NCBI GenBank assembly: GCA_025993795.1
Contig: JAMQHL010000049.1
Location: 1 to 64,000, forward strand
DNA: 64,000 nucleotides
Origin: Planctomycetota bacterium
GTDB taxonomy: Bacteria; Planctomycetota; UBA8742; UBA2392
Direction: 5' to 3'
In this document: positions 28,001-36,560 of the stretch, piece by piece
Numbering within the stretch: position 1 is the first letter of the stretch
Layout: every line of letters starts with the position of its first letter
Notes under the pieces: model-generated
What the model saw: only the letters and a program-made list of their open reading frames with translations
Databases searched by the model: none
What the model was told of the DNA's origin: nothing
Translations under genes and position numbers: made by a program

Positions 28001-28754
28001 GCGTGCCATTCAGCGCACCCAACTGGATACCACCGCTCGGCAAAGCCGAGCCAGCCGGAAAGGTGCCAAGATTGTTCGCGTTGGTGATGCCAAGGGTCGG
28101 GGGCGTCAGGCCGGTGATGTTGACGTCGTCAATGAACCAGCCTGCGGCTTTGGCTTCGTAGTAGGAGCCATAGTCGCTCTTGTAATAGAACTCAACGCGC
28201 ACCTGGCCCCAGTTCCGGTTCAGTACAATGTTCTTCTGCTGCCAAGGCACAAGCGCGCTCTGGCCGGTCGACAGGGGCGCCAGCATCTCTTCTTCGTAGA
28301 ACTTCGTGGTCAGCGTCGTGTCCCACACGCGTACCTGCATCGCGTGCAGATAGGTCGTGGGCTGGCTTGAATAGTAGTAGTAGTAGTCGCGCAGGTGCCA
28401 GAACGTCAGTACCGGGTTGGGCGCGTACGTCAGGTCCAGCACTGGCGTCAGCACGCCGCCAGACATGTTGTTCGAACCGTTGTAGGCGTGAGTACCGTTG
28501 TTCCAGTTCAGCGAATAGGGGCCGCTGCCGGCATTATACGGCGTGAACGGGGTATACGGTGTCCACACTTTCTGGGTGCCGTTGGCGTCCACATTCCAGA
28601 GATTCGTACCGACGTTGCCCGGCGCCAGAGACCAGCCGGCAGGCAACGTGTTCAGAGTCGGGAACGTCTGGGGCCATTGGGCGCTCAGGCTGGTAGCTGC
28701 AAACGCCAGCATCAGCAACAGTGCGCCGGACTGCAAGATCGTGCGGGGTGCCAT
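25044..28754 (-). CDS. very large secreted Ig-repeat protein with Cys-Ser C-terminal tag
   Basis: The ATG at 28754 lies five bases after GGAGGA and gives 1236 aa. A signal peptide ends SLSA before QWP. The N-terminal half has jelly-roll, MAM-like segments (NVDANGTQKVWTPYTP, GWFIDDVNITGL; later SGDWNVDDIQV). Multiple putative-Ig (He_PIG) repeats follow, recognisable by PPYTWS/PPYVNW, GLTLNGSGLISGTPTDAG and GTYQFTLRASDG. Two runs of five tyrosines occur (DYYYYYSSQ, NAYYYYYHP). The tail is EACS, a short spacer, a hydrophobic helix and RRRRQA. It is likely an extracellular adhesin or matrix protein; no catalytic site is seen. Confidence 0.78.
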   Translation of the reverse strand: MAPRTILQSGALLLMLAFAATSLSAQWPQTFPTLNTLPAGWSLAPGNVGTNLWNVDANGTQKVWTPYTPFTPYNAGSGPYSLNWNNGTHAYNGSNNMSGGVLTPVLDLTYAPNPVLTFWHLRDYYYYYSSQPTTYLHAMQVRVWDTTLTTKFYEEEMLAPLSTGQSALVPWQQKNIVLNRNWGQVRVEFYYKSDYGSYYEAKAAGWFIDDVNITGLTPPTLGITNANNLGTFPAGSALPSGGIQLGALNGTPPYHSWQLVNSALPPGLTLNGSGLISGTPTDAGNYGFTVQVRDSGSPQLVAQKTFSMAVTRPAGFIYPVIPIPYSEDFSTDTGWVYSTGNVTYGASPGAYSDTSAGGWGRGYATYSSPASSYDYGDPASDHSSTSDNMLLGVNIGGPTPTNVTLNSWYWAYSPQINITGYRTVDVKFWKWLNAYYYYYHPCEVEIYNPFTSTWADVWVMAYGQERDNSWTQIVASYDFGQNPGSGVTTRLRFGYSITNAVGLTSYLSGDWNVDDIQVIEKPQPGIVEILQLEVYATSYAGSTPKVYVGQSYPVILRVRNNSTKAVEINNFQYLIHLGGTPQNVGNLQLASTPSMSSPWVIPASSTVYISNTSGPEIAHIQFNCTALAPSGNGTSVIMHVEMLGKETGSLPLRATISNSTTDPSGDEVMTVFALPSLDLTDPATLPGASLNQPYQFSFTAQYGTPPYVNWAKTTGPAWMTLTGNTLTFTATAVQVPSPPQTFQLTIYVEDSANPAANDSKVFSVTVSNSTGPIPLQIVTGSQLPNATEIQPYSPVTFNASGGTPPYTWSNFQWLAAPAGNGALAGMNFTLASGQFGGTPSAGTVGGYAFNITLSDSLAAQVTRTFYVSVLPEDPDVGIITPTTQGATGAPPNGLETAPYNSGAAFQFQATGGFTGPVGQEYLWSVTQGQVPPGLVLDPGSGELSGIPTAAGTYQFTLRASDGAFPPSSGSAQFTIQIDPLIPAPLQITTSSNLPQGAEGNPYTAMLSASFGVTPYTWRVKSGSSAPLGLGVNSQTGELGGVIITGQAAAPNQDFTFTIEVEDSAPIPEIAEKTFTMNIVAFIAGALAITNATDLPQGGVMNPYSLNFRATGGTPVNPVDPYQFVLEAGSSLPLGLTLSPNGRLDGTPTQSQSGMHSFTVSCTDGAGGSASKAFNLQLNGAPGGTGDSVTINPGKRRTELVPFWEACSVGTGAGSMALLLMLALAGYASVMRRRRQA

Positions 28755-29004
28755 CGTCTCCTCCAAGAAACTCGGGCTGCCTCATGCCAAGGGGCAAATC
28801 GCTTTCCGCGCAGCGTTTGCTGCGCGAGACCAACCCCCAAGCTGTTTGATGTACTACGCGACTAGAAAGCTTACCACAAAGTGTGGCTCAAACAAGGATT
28901 TCGGCCAATTCCTTACACCGGATTCTTACACCTTTCATCCCCTGTGGCCGATTGCGTTTCGGGCGATGTGTGCGGATAATTCCAGACCTTAAGGACGGTG
29001 CAAG
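28755..29004. promoter_or_regulatory. divergent intergenic region with an 8-bp hairpin
   Basis: These 250 bases separate the Ig-repeat gene (minus) from a TPR lipoprotein (plus). A perfect inverted repeat CGCGCAGC-GTTT-GCTGCGCG lies at 28807-28826, in the probable 5' leader of the Ig-repeat mRNA. Direct repeats of the form TTCTTACAC/CCTTACACC occur at about 28910-28932. No U-tract follows the hairpin. Both promoters should lie here but none is unambiguous. Confidence 0.4.
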
Positions 29005-31203
29005 ATGCGACTACTTCATGGGTTCGGCTTGCTCGGCATGGCCGCCGTGATGGCCACCCTACCGGCCTGCAAAGAAGAACCAGCGCCGGAACCGACCTCG
29101 TGCGGCCATCCGGTTCCGCCTCCCCCTCAAGACTGGACCGAGGCGGCGCTTCGCACTGAGCTGGATCGCTGTTTTGCACTCATGAAGCAGGCCACGGAAC
29201 AGCGCAACGGAAAGCTGTTTCGCGCACAGTTTGATACCGACGCCTATGCCTCTGCGATTGCGCAGAACGCGACCCGATTCCGGCCCACACCCCGAGAGCT
29301 CGAGGCCTTTAAAGCCGGTGTCAGCTCTGCACTTGAGAGCGACATTGAAGAGGGCAGTTCCGTCCGGCACCTCTTCCTGAACGTGCGTATACGCCGCATT
29401 GAGCACGACGGCGCGATCTGCATCGTGAGTACAAGCCACATATACGAAGACCTGCTCGGGCGCACCGCCATCAAAGGCGGGCGCTGGTGGTTCACTTACC
29501 GTGAGGATCTGTGGCGCATATTCGACTGGGAGGTCACGCTTGAATCGGTGCGCGCAACCGAGATTCGCGGCCAGCTGGTAGACAGCCGTTTGGGCGGCAA
29601 GGACATACTGGCGCTGGCATTGATCACTTCTGCGGTGCAGGAGATCGATTTTGGCAATTACGAAAAGGCTGACCTCGTGCTGGCGTCCATTGCCACGGGC
29701 CCGTTGTCTGACAGGTTTCGTGCCATGTTCTGGAGCACGCGGGCTCGCGCGGCCATTCACCTGCAGGATTACGCCAGGGGCCTGGAATACGCCCAGCATG
29801 CGCTGGAAACGCTGCCGGACTTTCATGCGGGACGCCTTACCCGGTCCCGTTGCCTGCTTGCGCTCCGGCGACACGACGAAGCGCTGGTCGAAACCAACTG
29901 GCTGATCAGCAAGCTGGGCGCTGACGCGGCACTTCTGAACCAGAAGGGCTTCGCGCTGCATGGCCTGGGCCGTCGCGACGAAGCATGGGCCGCGTTCACC
30001 CTCGCGCTGGATGACTACGCCCTTGCCGACACCGTCACAGGCTTGGCGCTGAGCGCATCGCCCCCACGCATCGACGAGGCATTGAAGGCCATTGACCGGC
30101 TGCCCGACCCCAAGCGGGGCCTGCTCACCGTGCTGGCTGACCTTGACAAGTACCCGGCATCACCTGCCGCTGCCGCCTTCTGGCACGAGCAGTACAAGCG
30201 CAATCCGACCGACCACCAGGCCATGCTGCGCGCAGCCGAAGTCGCCGGCGAAGCCGGCATGTTTGAATGGGCCTTCACACTGCTGAAGCAACACGACGAG
30301 AGCTTTCGAGACGAACCCACGATCTCGAAACTGATGCGCGTATGGTCGGTCGTGGCGCTGAAATCACCTGAGCCGGCTAAGCAACTGGGCCGGACAGTTC
30401 ACTCCCGCCTGCTCTACCGGCTGATGGCTGCGGCGTGCGTCGCGGACCGGAACCTGCCGCTGCTTGAGCAGTTGAATGCGGCTTACAGGGCACCGGATCG
30501 GGACGTGGCGGCCTGGACTTACTACGCGGCACACCTGCTGCAAGCCGCCGAACAGCTTGAGCAGGCCGAGGCCGGTTTCGATCAAGCGGCAACAGCAATG
30601 TCTCAAGACGACGAACTGCTCCGCGCCGCGCGCGTTGCCCGCAGCGAGTGCCGGATGGCCCTGGGGCGCTTCATTGGCGCCTATCGCGGCATGGGAACTT
30701 CGGACTGGTTCAACCGCGCCGCAACCGGCCTGTATGGGCGAGGTGAGATGGACCTCCTGACACAACTGGTCGAGTTGCGGCAGGCCGACGACGCCAAGGA
30801 CCCGAGCATCGCCGGCTGGCGGGGTGTGTTGCTTTTTCTGGACGAGAAGAATCTGGAAGCGGCGAAATCGTTTGTAGCTTACGCGCGCGGAGTACCTGAA
30901 GGCCAGGTGCCGGAGTTTATCTACATAATCTGGACCCGCGCCGAAATTCGCGCCGGCCGCACCCAGGACGTCATGAAACCCGCATCAGCAGCCAAGCGCG
31001 TGTACGCCATCCAGTTACCGCTGCTGATGGCAAAGATCGCGCAGAAGCGCCTGCGTGAAGCAATCGAGATCGCGCAACTGATGATCAAGGAACTCGGGGC
31101 CGAAGCATTCCTGCCGCTGTACGACGACCCTGACATCGGCGCCAATCTTCGCTCTGCGGCCTATGCCGAGTTGCACAGCAGTGCAGCGCCGCCCGGTGAG
31201 TAG
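29005..31203 (+). CDS. TPR-repeat lipoprotein
   Basis: The 732-aa protein has a signal peptide with lipobox LPAC (Cys22). Residues about 45-190 form an alpha/beta domain (LRTELDRCFALMKQATEQRNGKLF through GRWWFTYREDLWRIFDWEVTLESV) resembling an NTF2-like fold, perhaps ligand binding. From about 200 the rest is tetratricopeptide helices (ARAAIHLQDYARGLEYAQHALETLPDF, NQKGFALHGLGRRDEAWAAFTLAL). It probably acts as an envelope scaffold or assembly factor. No enzymatic motif was found. It is convergent with the cyclase gene, 22 bases apart. Confidence 0.75.
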   Translation: MRLLHGFGLLGMAAVMATLPACKEEPAPEPTSCGHPVPPPPQDWTEAALRTELDRCFALMKQATEQRNGKLFRAQFDTDAYASAIAQNATRFRPTPRELEAFKAGVSSALESDIEEGSSVRHLFLNVRIRRIEHDGAICIVSTSHIYEDLLGRTAIKGGRWWFTYREDLWRIFDWEVTLESVRATEIRGQLVDSRLGGKDILALALITSAVQEIDFGNYEKADLVLASIATGPLSDRFRAMFWSTRARAAIHLQDYARGLEYAQHALETLPDFHAGRLTRSRCLLALRRHDEALVETNWLISKLGADAALLNQKGFALHGLGRRDEAWAAFTLALDDYALADTVTGLALSASPPRIDEALKAIDRLPDPKRGLLTVLADLDKYPASPAAAAFWHEQYKRNPTDHQAMLRAAEVAGEAGMFEWAFTLLKQHDESFRDEPTISKLMRVWSVVALKSPEPAKQLGRTVHSRLLYRLMAAACVADRNLPLLEQLNAAYRAPDRDVAAWTYYAAHLLQAAEQLEQAEAGFDQAATAMSQDDELLRAARVARSECRMALGRFIGAYRGMGTSDWFNRAATGLYGRGEMDLLTQLVELRQADDAKDPSIAGWRGVLLFLDEKNLEAAKSFVAYARGVPEGQVPEFIYIIWTRAEIRAGRTQDVMKPASAAKRVYAIQLPLLMAKIAQKRLREAIEIAQLMIKELGAEAFLPLYDDPDIGANLRSAAYAELHSSAAPPGE

Positions 31204-31225
31204 CCGCCGAATGCACTTGAGCAGG

Positions 31226-31867
31226 CTAATAAGCCAGCTTCCAGGTCGGTTTGGCGCCGGCTGGTGTCGTGCTCATCAACTCAAACTTGAACGTCGCGTC
31301 ATCCTTGACGGCTTCGTGGAAGTCATGCGAGCACAGGATTGACCAGTGCTTGCCCAGGTCTTCGCCGAGTTTGCAGGCGATGTTGACCTCGTGCCCGTAC
31401 ACATCCTGGTCGCCGAACTTGAGCACCCGCCCCCACCCCAGCCCGATGCTGAGCAACAGTTTTTCGGCGTCGGGGCGTTTCTTGTTGTAGTCGCGGCTGG
31501 CCAGCTGCATGGCAAGCGCGCATTTCACGGCGTTCTGCGGCTTCCGGAACAGCACCATCATGCTGTCGCCCTCTACCTTCAGCAGCACGCCGCCGTGCTG
31601 CTCAACGATCGGAATGTACACCCGGAAGCTCTCATAGATCACCTGCAGAAAGTGGATGATGCCGAACTCGGCCACATGGCGCGAAAACCCCGCCAAGTCT
31701 GTGAACATCACGGCCCACTCTTCGCCATACAGCTCCCAGATCTGCGCGTCGATGGCGTCCTTGTCCGCCGCCTTGCCTGCGCGTTCGCTCAGCAGCCTGT
31801 TCAGCCTCTGCTGCATGGCGGGATAGGTGACGGCATGGCTGGTCGGCAGCAGCACGTGCGACAGCAT
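31226..31867 (-). CDS. stand-alone class III nucleotidyl cyclase domain
   Basis: The 213-aa protein is little more than one cyclase homology domain. The first metal-binding aspartate lies in MFTDLAGFS (D57), the second in EGDSMMVLF (D101). The transition-state Asn is N162 in YGHEVNIACKL. The Arg normally four residues later is Lys166, which could lower activity. There is no sensor, HAMP or membrane segment; only a short N-terminal helix precedes the domain. Class III domains act as dimers, so it may homodimerise. Whether it makes cAMP or cGMP, or is inactive, cannot be told. Confidence 0.8.
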   Translation of the reverse strand: MLSHVLLPTSHAVTYPAMQQRLNRLLSERAGKAADKDAIDAQIWELYGEEWAVMFTDLAGFSRHVAEFGIIHFLQVIYESFRVYIPIVEQHGGVLLKVEGDSMMVLFRKPQNAVKCALAMQLASRDYNKKRPDAEKLLLSIGLGWGRVLKFGDQDVYGHEVNIACKLGEDLGKHWSILCSHDFHEAVKDDATFKFELMSTTPAGAKPTWKLAY

Positions 31868-31926
31868 GGAAGGCTCCTGGCTGTGGGTTGCCGCAGTTTA
31901 GCAACAGCCGCGCCGGCCGCACACGT

Positions 31927-32376
31927 TCATCGTCGCAGGGCGTTTCTGTCAAAGCTATCGGCGAAGTGCTCGGCCCGCGTGGGCTCGCCCTGCTGGTCAA
32001 GCCAGACACCGACAATGTCAAAGCGCAGCACGTCGTGAAACCCCTTGCGTGGCAGCAGGCGGCGGGCAGATTCGACAACCTGTCGCTGCTTGGTGAAATC
32101 CACAGCGTCGCGCGGCGAGACCAGCCCGCCCTCGGTGCGGGCGCGAACCTCGACAACGACCAGGCCCTCGTTGCCCTTGATGCGGCCGACAAGGTCGAGC
32201 TCACCGTCCTCATCGTGCATGCCCTGCTCGATCAGCTTGAACCCGCATTCCTTCTTCAGGAAAGCAAGCGCAAATTGCTCTGCTTTGTCGCCAACAGCGC
32301 GGGTGGCTGACCGCGCGGCCTGTGGCCGTGGCTTCAACTTCCACCAGAGTTCCTGGATCAATTCAATCACGAACAT
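31927..32376 (-). CDS. yraN: YraN/UPF0102 family nuclease-like protein
   Basis: The 149-aa protein contains the UPF0102 pattern: GDKAEQFALAFLKKECGFKLIEQ, then DEDGELDLVGRIKGNEGLVVVEVRAR (restriction-endonuclease-like core with E-x-D and VEVR), and a late FDIVGVW. The N-terminal 25 residues are an extension. The family has an endonuclease fold but its function is not established. It lies at the distal end of the ribosomal cluster after rplS, with a small hairpin between, a neighbourhood seen in many bacteria. Confidence 0.85.
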   Translation of the reverse strand: MFVIELIQELWWKLKPRPQAARSATRAVGDKAEQFALAFLKKECGFKLIEQGMHDEDGELDLVGRIKGNEGLVVVEVRARTEGGLVSPRDAVDFTKQRQVVESARRLLPRKGFHDVLRFDIVGVWLDQQGEPTRAEHFADSFDRNALRR

Positions 32377-32392
32377 GACGCCAGTATGCCAA

Positions 32393-32412
32393 AGGGCCGC
32401 TCACGCGGCCCT
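32393..32412 (-). terminator. hairpin between rplS and yraN, weak terminator
   Basis: A perfect 8-bp stem AGGGCCGC / GCGGCCCT with a 4-base loop lies 24 bases past the rplS stop on the minus strand and is followed by TTTGG. The short T-run suggests partial termination or mRNA-end protection. Confidence 0.5.
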
Positions 32413-32435
32413 GTTTCGTGGCGATGCTGCCCTGA

Positions 32436-32897
32436 CTACGCCTTGGACTCTGCTTTCGGCGTATCGGCGGGCGTATCGGTAACTTCGGCCTTGGGTGCAG
32501 CCTTCTCTTCGCCGCTGCGGCCCTGGTCAATCCGGCCAAGGTGGTCGGCATCGACGCGCTCTTTGATGCGGGTGGCTTTGCCGACGCGGTCGCGCAGGTA
32601 GTACAGCTTGGCGCGGCGCACTTCGCCGGCGCGCTTCACTTCGATTTTGGAGACGTTCGGGCTGTGCAGCGGGAAAATGCGTTCCACGCCTTCGCCCTCT
32701 ACAATCCGCCGCACCGTGAAGGTCTCGCGCAGGCCGCCGCCCTTGCGGGCGATGCACACGCCGCTGAAAAGCTGCGTGCGCTCTTTGTCGCCTTCTTTGA
32801 TGCGAACAAACACATCCAATGTGTCGCCGACGTGGAAGACCGGAATGTTGGTCTTGCTGATCTCGGCGCGTTCAAGTTCGTATGCGAAACCACTCAT
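32436..32897 (-). CDS. rplS: 50S ribosomal protein L19
   Basis: The 153-aa protein has L19 motifs [59 protein letters not shown] and [20 protein letters not shown]19 sits at the subunit interface near bridge B8. The last about 35 residues are a Glu/Lys/Ala/Pro-rich extension absent from the E. coli protein. It follows trmD, as in many bacteria, but without rpsP-rimM upstream. Confidence 0.97.
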   Translation of the reverse strand: MSGFAYELERAEISKTNIPVFHVGDTLDVFVRIKEGDKERTQLFSGVCIARKGGGLRETFTVRRIVEGEGVERIFPLHSPNVSKIEVKRAGEVRRAKLYYLRDRVGKATRIKERVDADHLGRIDQGRSGEEKAAPKAEVTDTPADTPKAESKA

Positions 32898-32940
32898 GGC
32901 ATTGCTCCGTTGGGCGTTTTGCCCGCACTCTTTGCTGCAC

Positions 32941-33663
32941 TTAATGCTGCATCAGGTCCGGCCTGCGTTGTTCTGTCCGTTTCCGGGCCTGGTCCTTTCT
33001 CCACTTTTCTATCTCGCCGTGGTGACCGCTTTGCAGCACTTCGGGCACTTTCATGCCCTCAAACTCTGCGGGCCGCGTGTAGTGCGGGTACTCCAGCAGT
33101 CTGCCTTGCAGCGGTCCTGACCCCAGCCCTGGCCCAAAGCTGTCCTCGTGCGCACTAAGGTCATCACCCAGCACGCCCGGCAGCAACCTTGTTACTGCGT
33201 CGGCAATCGTGAGTGCCGGCAACTCACCGCCAGACAACACGTAGTCACCTGCACTGATCTCGTCCCAAGGCCAGCCGAGCCGAATGCGTTCGTCAAACCC
33301 CTCGTACCGCCCGCACAGCATCAGGACGCGTGGCTTCGTCGCCAGCTCGTATGCAACTTGCTGCGTGAACCGGCGTCCCTGCGGTGTCAGCAGCACCATG
33401 TGCGCGCCTTCACCAAGGCTCGCTGCCTGCGGCAGCACGTGCCGGATGCAGCGAAATACGGGCTCGCATTTGATCACCATGCCGGCGCCGCCGCCAAACG
33501 GGCGGTCGTCAACGGACTGGTGGACGCCTTCCGCAAAGTCACGGAAGTTATGCAGGTGGTATTCCACGGCGCCCTGCTCTTGCCCGATGCGCGGCATGCC
33601 CTCAGAGAGCACGGCCCGGCACATTGCAGGAAACAGGGTCAAGATGTCAAAACGCAGCGCCAT
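32941..33663 (-). CDS. trmD: tRNA (guanine-N1-)-methyltransferase
   Basis: The 240-aa SPOUT enzyme methylates G37 N1 in tRNAs with G36, preventing +1 frameshifting. Motifs are [43 protein letters not shown] (split here only by reading), the knot region [12 protein letters not shown] and [19 protein letters not shown], and the C-terminal [16 protein letters not shown] and [11 protein letters not shown]. It lies only 10 bases after rplQ, so it appears attached to the alpha operon. Confidence 0.97.
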   Translation of the reverse strand: MALRFDILTLFPAMCRAVLSEGMPRIGQEQGAVEYHLHNFRDFAEGVHQSVDDRPFGGGAGMVIKCEPVFRCIRHVLPQAASLGEGAHMVLLTPQGRRFTQQVAYELATKPRVLMLCGRYEGFDERIRLGWPWDEISAGDYVLSGGELPALTIADAVTRLLPGVLGDDLSAHEDSFGPGLGSGPLQGRLLEYPHYTRPAEFEGMKVPEVLQSGHHGEIEKWRKDQARKRTEQRRPDLMQH

Positions 33664-33673
33664 CGGCGCCTAC

Positions 33674-34228
33674 CTACTTCTCTTCAGACTTGGCAGCGGG
33701 CTTTTCGGTCTTGGCTTTGCCCTTGGCGGCCTTCTCGACTTTGGTCCAGGGCGATTCGGTCAGCTCAAAAATGCACTGACTGGCGTTGTCGCCAAGTCGC
33801 CGGCGCGCCATGCGCACGATGCGGGTATAGCCGCCATCGCGCTTGCTGTTGCGCTTGCCAAGGTCGCGAACCAGCTTCTGCAGCGTGGTGCGCGCCAGCA
33901 CACGGGACTTGGTGATCTTCTCCTTGCCATCGCCAGCAGTCTCGGTCGCTGTCACGACACTCTGCAGATCGCGGTTTCCCGCCAGCTCAACGCAGCGCCT
34001 GATCAGGCTCAGCTTCTTGCCCTTTTCATCGGCCGTGCCTTCCGGGGCAGCCGCCGCCAGCTTACCCAGGTGAATGACCTTCTCGACCAGGGGCTGGAAC
34101 TGCTTGGCCTTTTCGACGGTGGTGACGATGCGCTCGTTGTCAATAATCGCCTGGACCATGTTTTTGCCCATGGCCTTGCGATGAGACGGTTTCACACCGA
34201 GCTTGCGTCCACGTTTGCGATGCCGCAT
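33674..34228 (-). CDS. rplQ: 50S ribosomal protein L17
   Basis: The 184-aa protein begins MRHRKRGRKLGVKPSHRKAM, the L17 N-terminal signature, followed by RIVTTVEKAKQFQPLVEKVI. An internal insertion (about residues 65-115, rich in Lys and Thr) and a C-terminal Lys/Ala tail make it longer than the about 127-aa E. coli protein. The late core motif RDGGYTRIVRMARRRLGDNA is intact. It follows rpoA as usual. Confidence 0.96.
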   Translation of the reverse strand: MRHRKRGRKLGVKPSHRKAMGKNMVQAIIDNERIVTTVEKAKQFQPLVEKVIHLGKLAAAAPEGTADEKGKKLSLIRRCVELAGNRDLQSVVTATETAGDGKEKITKSRVLARTTLQKLVRDLGKRNSKRDGGYTRIVRMARRRLGDNASQCIFELTESPWTKVEKAAKGKAKTEKPAAKSEEK

Positions 34229-34278
34229 GGCTGTACTCCAAGAAGGCGCGTCTGCGCCGCCGTTTCTGTCTCTGCAAC

Positions 34279-35325
34279 TTACATTTCGTTACTGCCGACA
34301 CCGGCCATGCTGCCGGCTTCGGCACCAATGCCGTAGTCCGCCAGGTTCACGCCAAAGCGCAGGCCCATGTCTTCAATCTTCTTCTTGATTTCCTTCAGTG
34401 TGGTCTTGCCCAGGTTGCGAATCTCAAGCAGGTCGTCTTCGCTGCGGCCTACCAGGTCTGCAATCGTGTGAATGCGCTCTGCGCGCATGCAGTTGTTGGC
34501 GCGGACGTTCAGGTCAAGCTCGGTGATCGGGCGCAGCAGCAGCTGGCGCAGGCGATCGACCTCGTCGCTCTTGCGGCCCGCATCGCCGACCTTGGCCCCC
34601 TCGGCAAGCAACTGGTCCTTGAGTTCGTAGTACTGAACAAACGGGTTAAGGTGCTTGCGCATGATCTTGGCGGCTTCGACCAGGCAGAACTCGGGGTCCT
34701 TGGTGCCGTCGGTCCAGATCTCCAGAAGCAGGCGGTCATAGTTCGTCAGCTTGCCGACACGCGTATACTCAGTCTTGAAGCGCACGCGGGTAATGGGGCT
34801 GAAGTTTGCGTCCATCCAGATCAGGCCAAGCTCACTGCTGCCCTGGCTGAGTTCTTCGGCGGTCTGGTAGCCGCGCCCGCGACGCACGGTGACTTCCATC
34901 TCGAACGGCTGGGCCGCCGTGAGGTGGCACATGACCAGCTCAGGGTTCATGATCTCGGCGTCGGGGTCGGGGTTGAAGTCACCGGCGGTGATCACACCCT
35001 TCTTGTTGGCCCTGAGGGTCAACACCTTGGGGCCATCGCTGGTGACGGCGACCTGAAGCTTCTTTACGGCCAGCACTATGTGCGGCACGTCCTCAAGGAT
35101 TCCCTTGGGGCTTTCAAACTCGTGGCTGACGCCCTTGATGCGCAGACTTACGGGCGCCGTGCCCTCAAGGCTGCTGAGCAGGATGCGCCGCAGGCTGTTA
35201 CCAATGGTCGTACCGAACCCGCGCTCGAACGGTTCCACGGTGAATTTGCCGTAGCTATCGCTCTGGGTATCCTTGTCGCACAACAACCGGTTCGGAAGTT
35301 CCAGCCCACGCCAGCGGATTCTCAT
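34279..35325 (-). CDS. rpoA: DNA-directed RNA polymerase subunit alpha
   Basis: The 348-aa subunit has the N-terminal dimerisation domain (KFTVEPFERGFGTTIGNSLRRILLSSLEGTA) and the C-terminal DNA/activator-binding domain at about residues 255-325 (LLRPITELDLNVRANNCM, DLLEIRNLGKTTLKEIKKKIEDMGL). It seeds polymerase assembly. It follows rpsK with a 104-base gap where rpsD normally lies; no S4 gene is there. The last 20 residues (Gly/Ala/Ser) are an unstructured extension. Confidence 0.97.
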   Translation of the reverse strand: MRIRWRGLELPNRLLCDKDTQSDSYGKFTVEPFERGFGTTIGNSLRRILLSSLEGTAPVSLRIKGVSHEFESPKGILEDVPHIVLAVKKLQVAVTSDGPKVLTLRANKKGVITAGDFNPDPDAEIMNPELVMCHLTAAQPFEMEVTVRRGRGYQTAEELSQGSSELGLIWMDANFSPITRVRFKTEYTRVGKLTNYDRLLLEIWTDGTKDPEFCLVEAAKIMRKHLNPFVQYYELKDQLLAEGAKVGDAGRKSDEVDRLRQLLLRPITELDLNVRANNCMRAERIHTIADLVGRSEDDLLEIRNLGKTTLKEIKKKIEDMGLRFGVNLADYGIGAEAGSMAGVGSNEM

Positions 35326-35429
35326 TCTGTCTCTCCTGATGTCCCACAGGCCCCCGGGGTTCCCGGCGCGCCGCGCGCCTTCTGTTACCCGGCCAAAGCA
35401 ACCACTGCGGCGGGTTGCCTGTTATCTCG

Positions 35430-35891
35430 TTAGACGCGACGCTTCTTCTTCGGGCGGCAGCCGTTGTGCGGGATCGGTGTGACGTCTTCAATCGACTTCA
35501 CGTCAATGCCACGCTGCTGCAATGCACGCACCGCCGACTCGCGGCCGGCACCGGGCCCCTGTACCCGAACCTCTACTTCGCGTACGCCAATCTTCTTGAC
35601 CTTTTCGGCCACGTTTTCGCCTGCGCGCTGCGCGGCAAACGGCGTGCCCTTGCGCGATCCCTTGAAGCCCATGCTGCCCGCGCTGTCCCACGCCAGAGTG
35701 TCGCCGTTGAGGTCAGTCACCGTGACGATCGTGTTGTTAAAGGTGCTCTTCACGTAGACGATGGCGCGCGGAACGCTGCGCTTGGCCTTCTTGGCCCTCT
35801 TCTCTTTCGCGTCCTTTGCGTCCGCTTTGCCGTCTGCCGCGCCGGCTGGCTTGCCGCCTGCGGGCGCTTCTGCTGTCGCTGCCTTTGCCAT
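35430..35891 (-). CDS. rpsK: 30S ribosomal protein S11
   Basis: The 153-aa protein has S11 motifs [38 protein letters not shown] and a C-terminal [18 protein letters not shown]. About 35 residues at the N-terminus are a Lys/Ala-rich extension compared with E. coli. S11 forms part of the platform that lines the mRNA exit. It follows rpsM. Confidence 0.97.
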   Translation of the reverse strand: MAKAATAEAPAGGKPAGAADGKADAKDAKEKRAKKAKRSVPRAIVYVKSTFNNTIVTVTDLNGDTLAWDSAGSMGFKGSRKGTPFAAQRAGENVAEKVKKIGVREVEVRVQGPGAGRESAVRALQQRGIDVKSIEDVTPIPHNGCRPKKKRRV

Positions 35892-35988
35892 CTCAATTCT
35901 CCAGCGGGCTCGTCCCCCGGATCAATTTCCAAGGTCCCCCGCAATGCCCACGCCGCCCCTTTGTCAGGGCGGCGCGAAAGATCCGTAT

Positions 35989-36366
35989 TTACTTCGCGAC
36001 CTTCTTCTTGCCCGCGATCGTCTTGCGCGGACCCTTGCGCGTGCGTGCGTTCGTGCGCGTGCGCTGTCCGCGAACCGGCAAGCCGGCACGGTGACGCAAC
36101 CCGCGATAGCACTTGATGTCGCGCAGGCGGTTGACGTTCTGCGTGCGCTGACGGCGCAGGTTGCCCTCGACGACGAAGTTCTTCTCGACGAAGGCGGTAA
36201 TGCGCGTCAACTCTTCGTCAGTCAGCGTGTGCGCTTTTCGGGAAGGGTCAAGGTTCAACCCTTCACAAATCTTGCGCGCAACGGTTGGACCGACGCCGAA
36301 GATGTACACAAATGCGTAGGGGAGAACCTTACCCCCCGGAATATCAACACCAAGAAGACGTGGCAT
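35989..36366 (-). CDS. rpsM: 30S ribosomal protein S13
   Basis: The 125-aa protein begins MPRLLGVDIPGGKVLPYAF, continues YIFGVGPTVARKICEGLNLD, and ends with the conserved CYRGLRHRAGLPVRGQRTRTNARTR region and a Lys-rich tail that contacts the P-site tRNA. It is of usual length. It follows rpmJ by 50 bases. Confidence 0.97.
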   Translation of the reverse strand: MPRLLGVDIPGGKVLPYAFVYIFGVGPTVARKICEGLNLDPSRKAHTLTDEELTRITAFVEKNFVVEGNLRRQRTQNVNRLRDIKCYRGLRHRAGLPVRGQRTRTNARTRKGPRKTIAGKKKVAK

Positions 36367-36416
36367 GTGCTCCTGCTCCTGTTGGGCTCGACGCCGTTAG
36401 GCTACCCCAACGCTGC

Positions 36417-36533
36417 TTAACCCTGGCGCTGCTTGTGGCGCGGGTTCTTGCTGCAAATCACCCGCACTACACCCTTGCGGCGAATGATTTTGCAGCCGTC
36501 ACAGATTCGCTTGACTGAGGCCTTCACCTTCAT
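36417..36533 (-). CDS. rpmJ: 50S ribosomal protein L36
   Basis: The 38-aa protein, [19 protein letters not shown] followed by [19 protein letters not shown], keeps the zinc-binding C-x2-C-x12-C-x4-H pattern (Cys11, Cys14, Cys27, His33), that is, the zinc-containing form. It sits in its usual place between infA and rpsM. Confidence 0.96.
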   Translation of the reverse strand: MKVKASVKRICDGCKIIRRKGVVRVICSKNPRHKQRQG

Positions 36534-36560
36534 GTTCCACCGTATTCCGACAAGCCCTGT

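Noticed and set aside
28807..28826. 8-bp inverted repeat taken as a terminator
   Set aside because: It lies upstream of both divergent genes and has no T-run on either strand.
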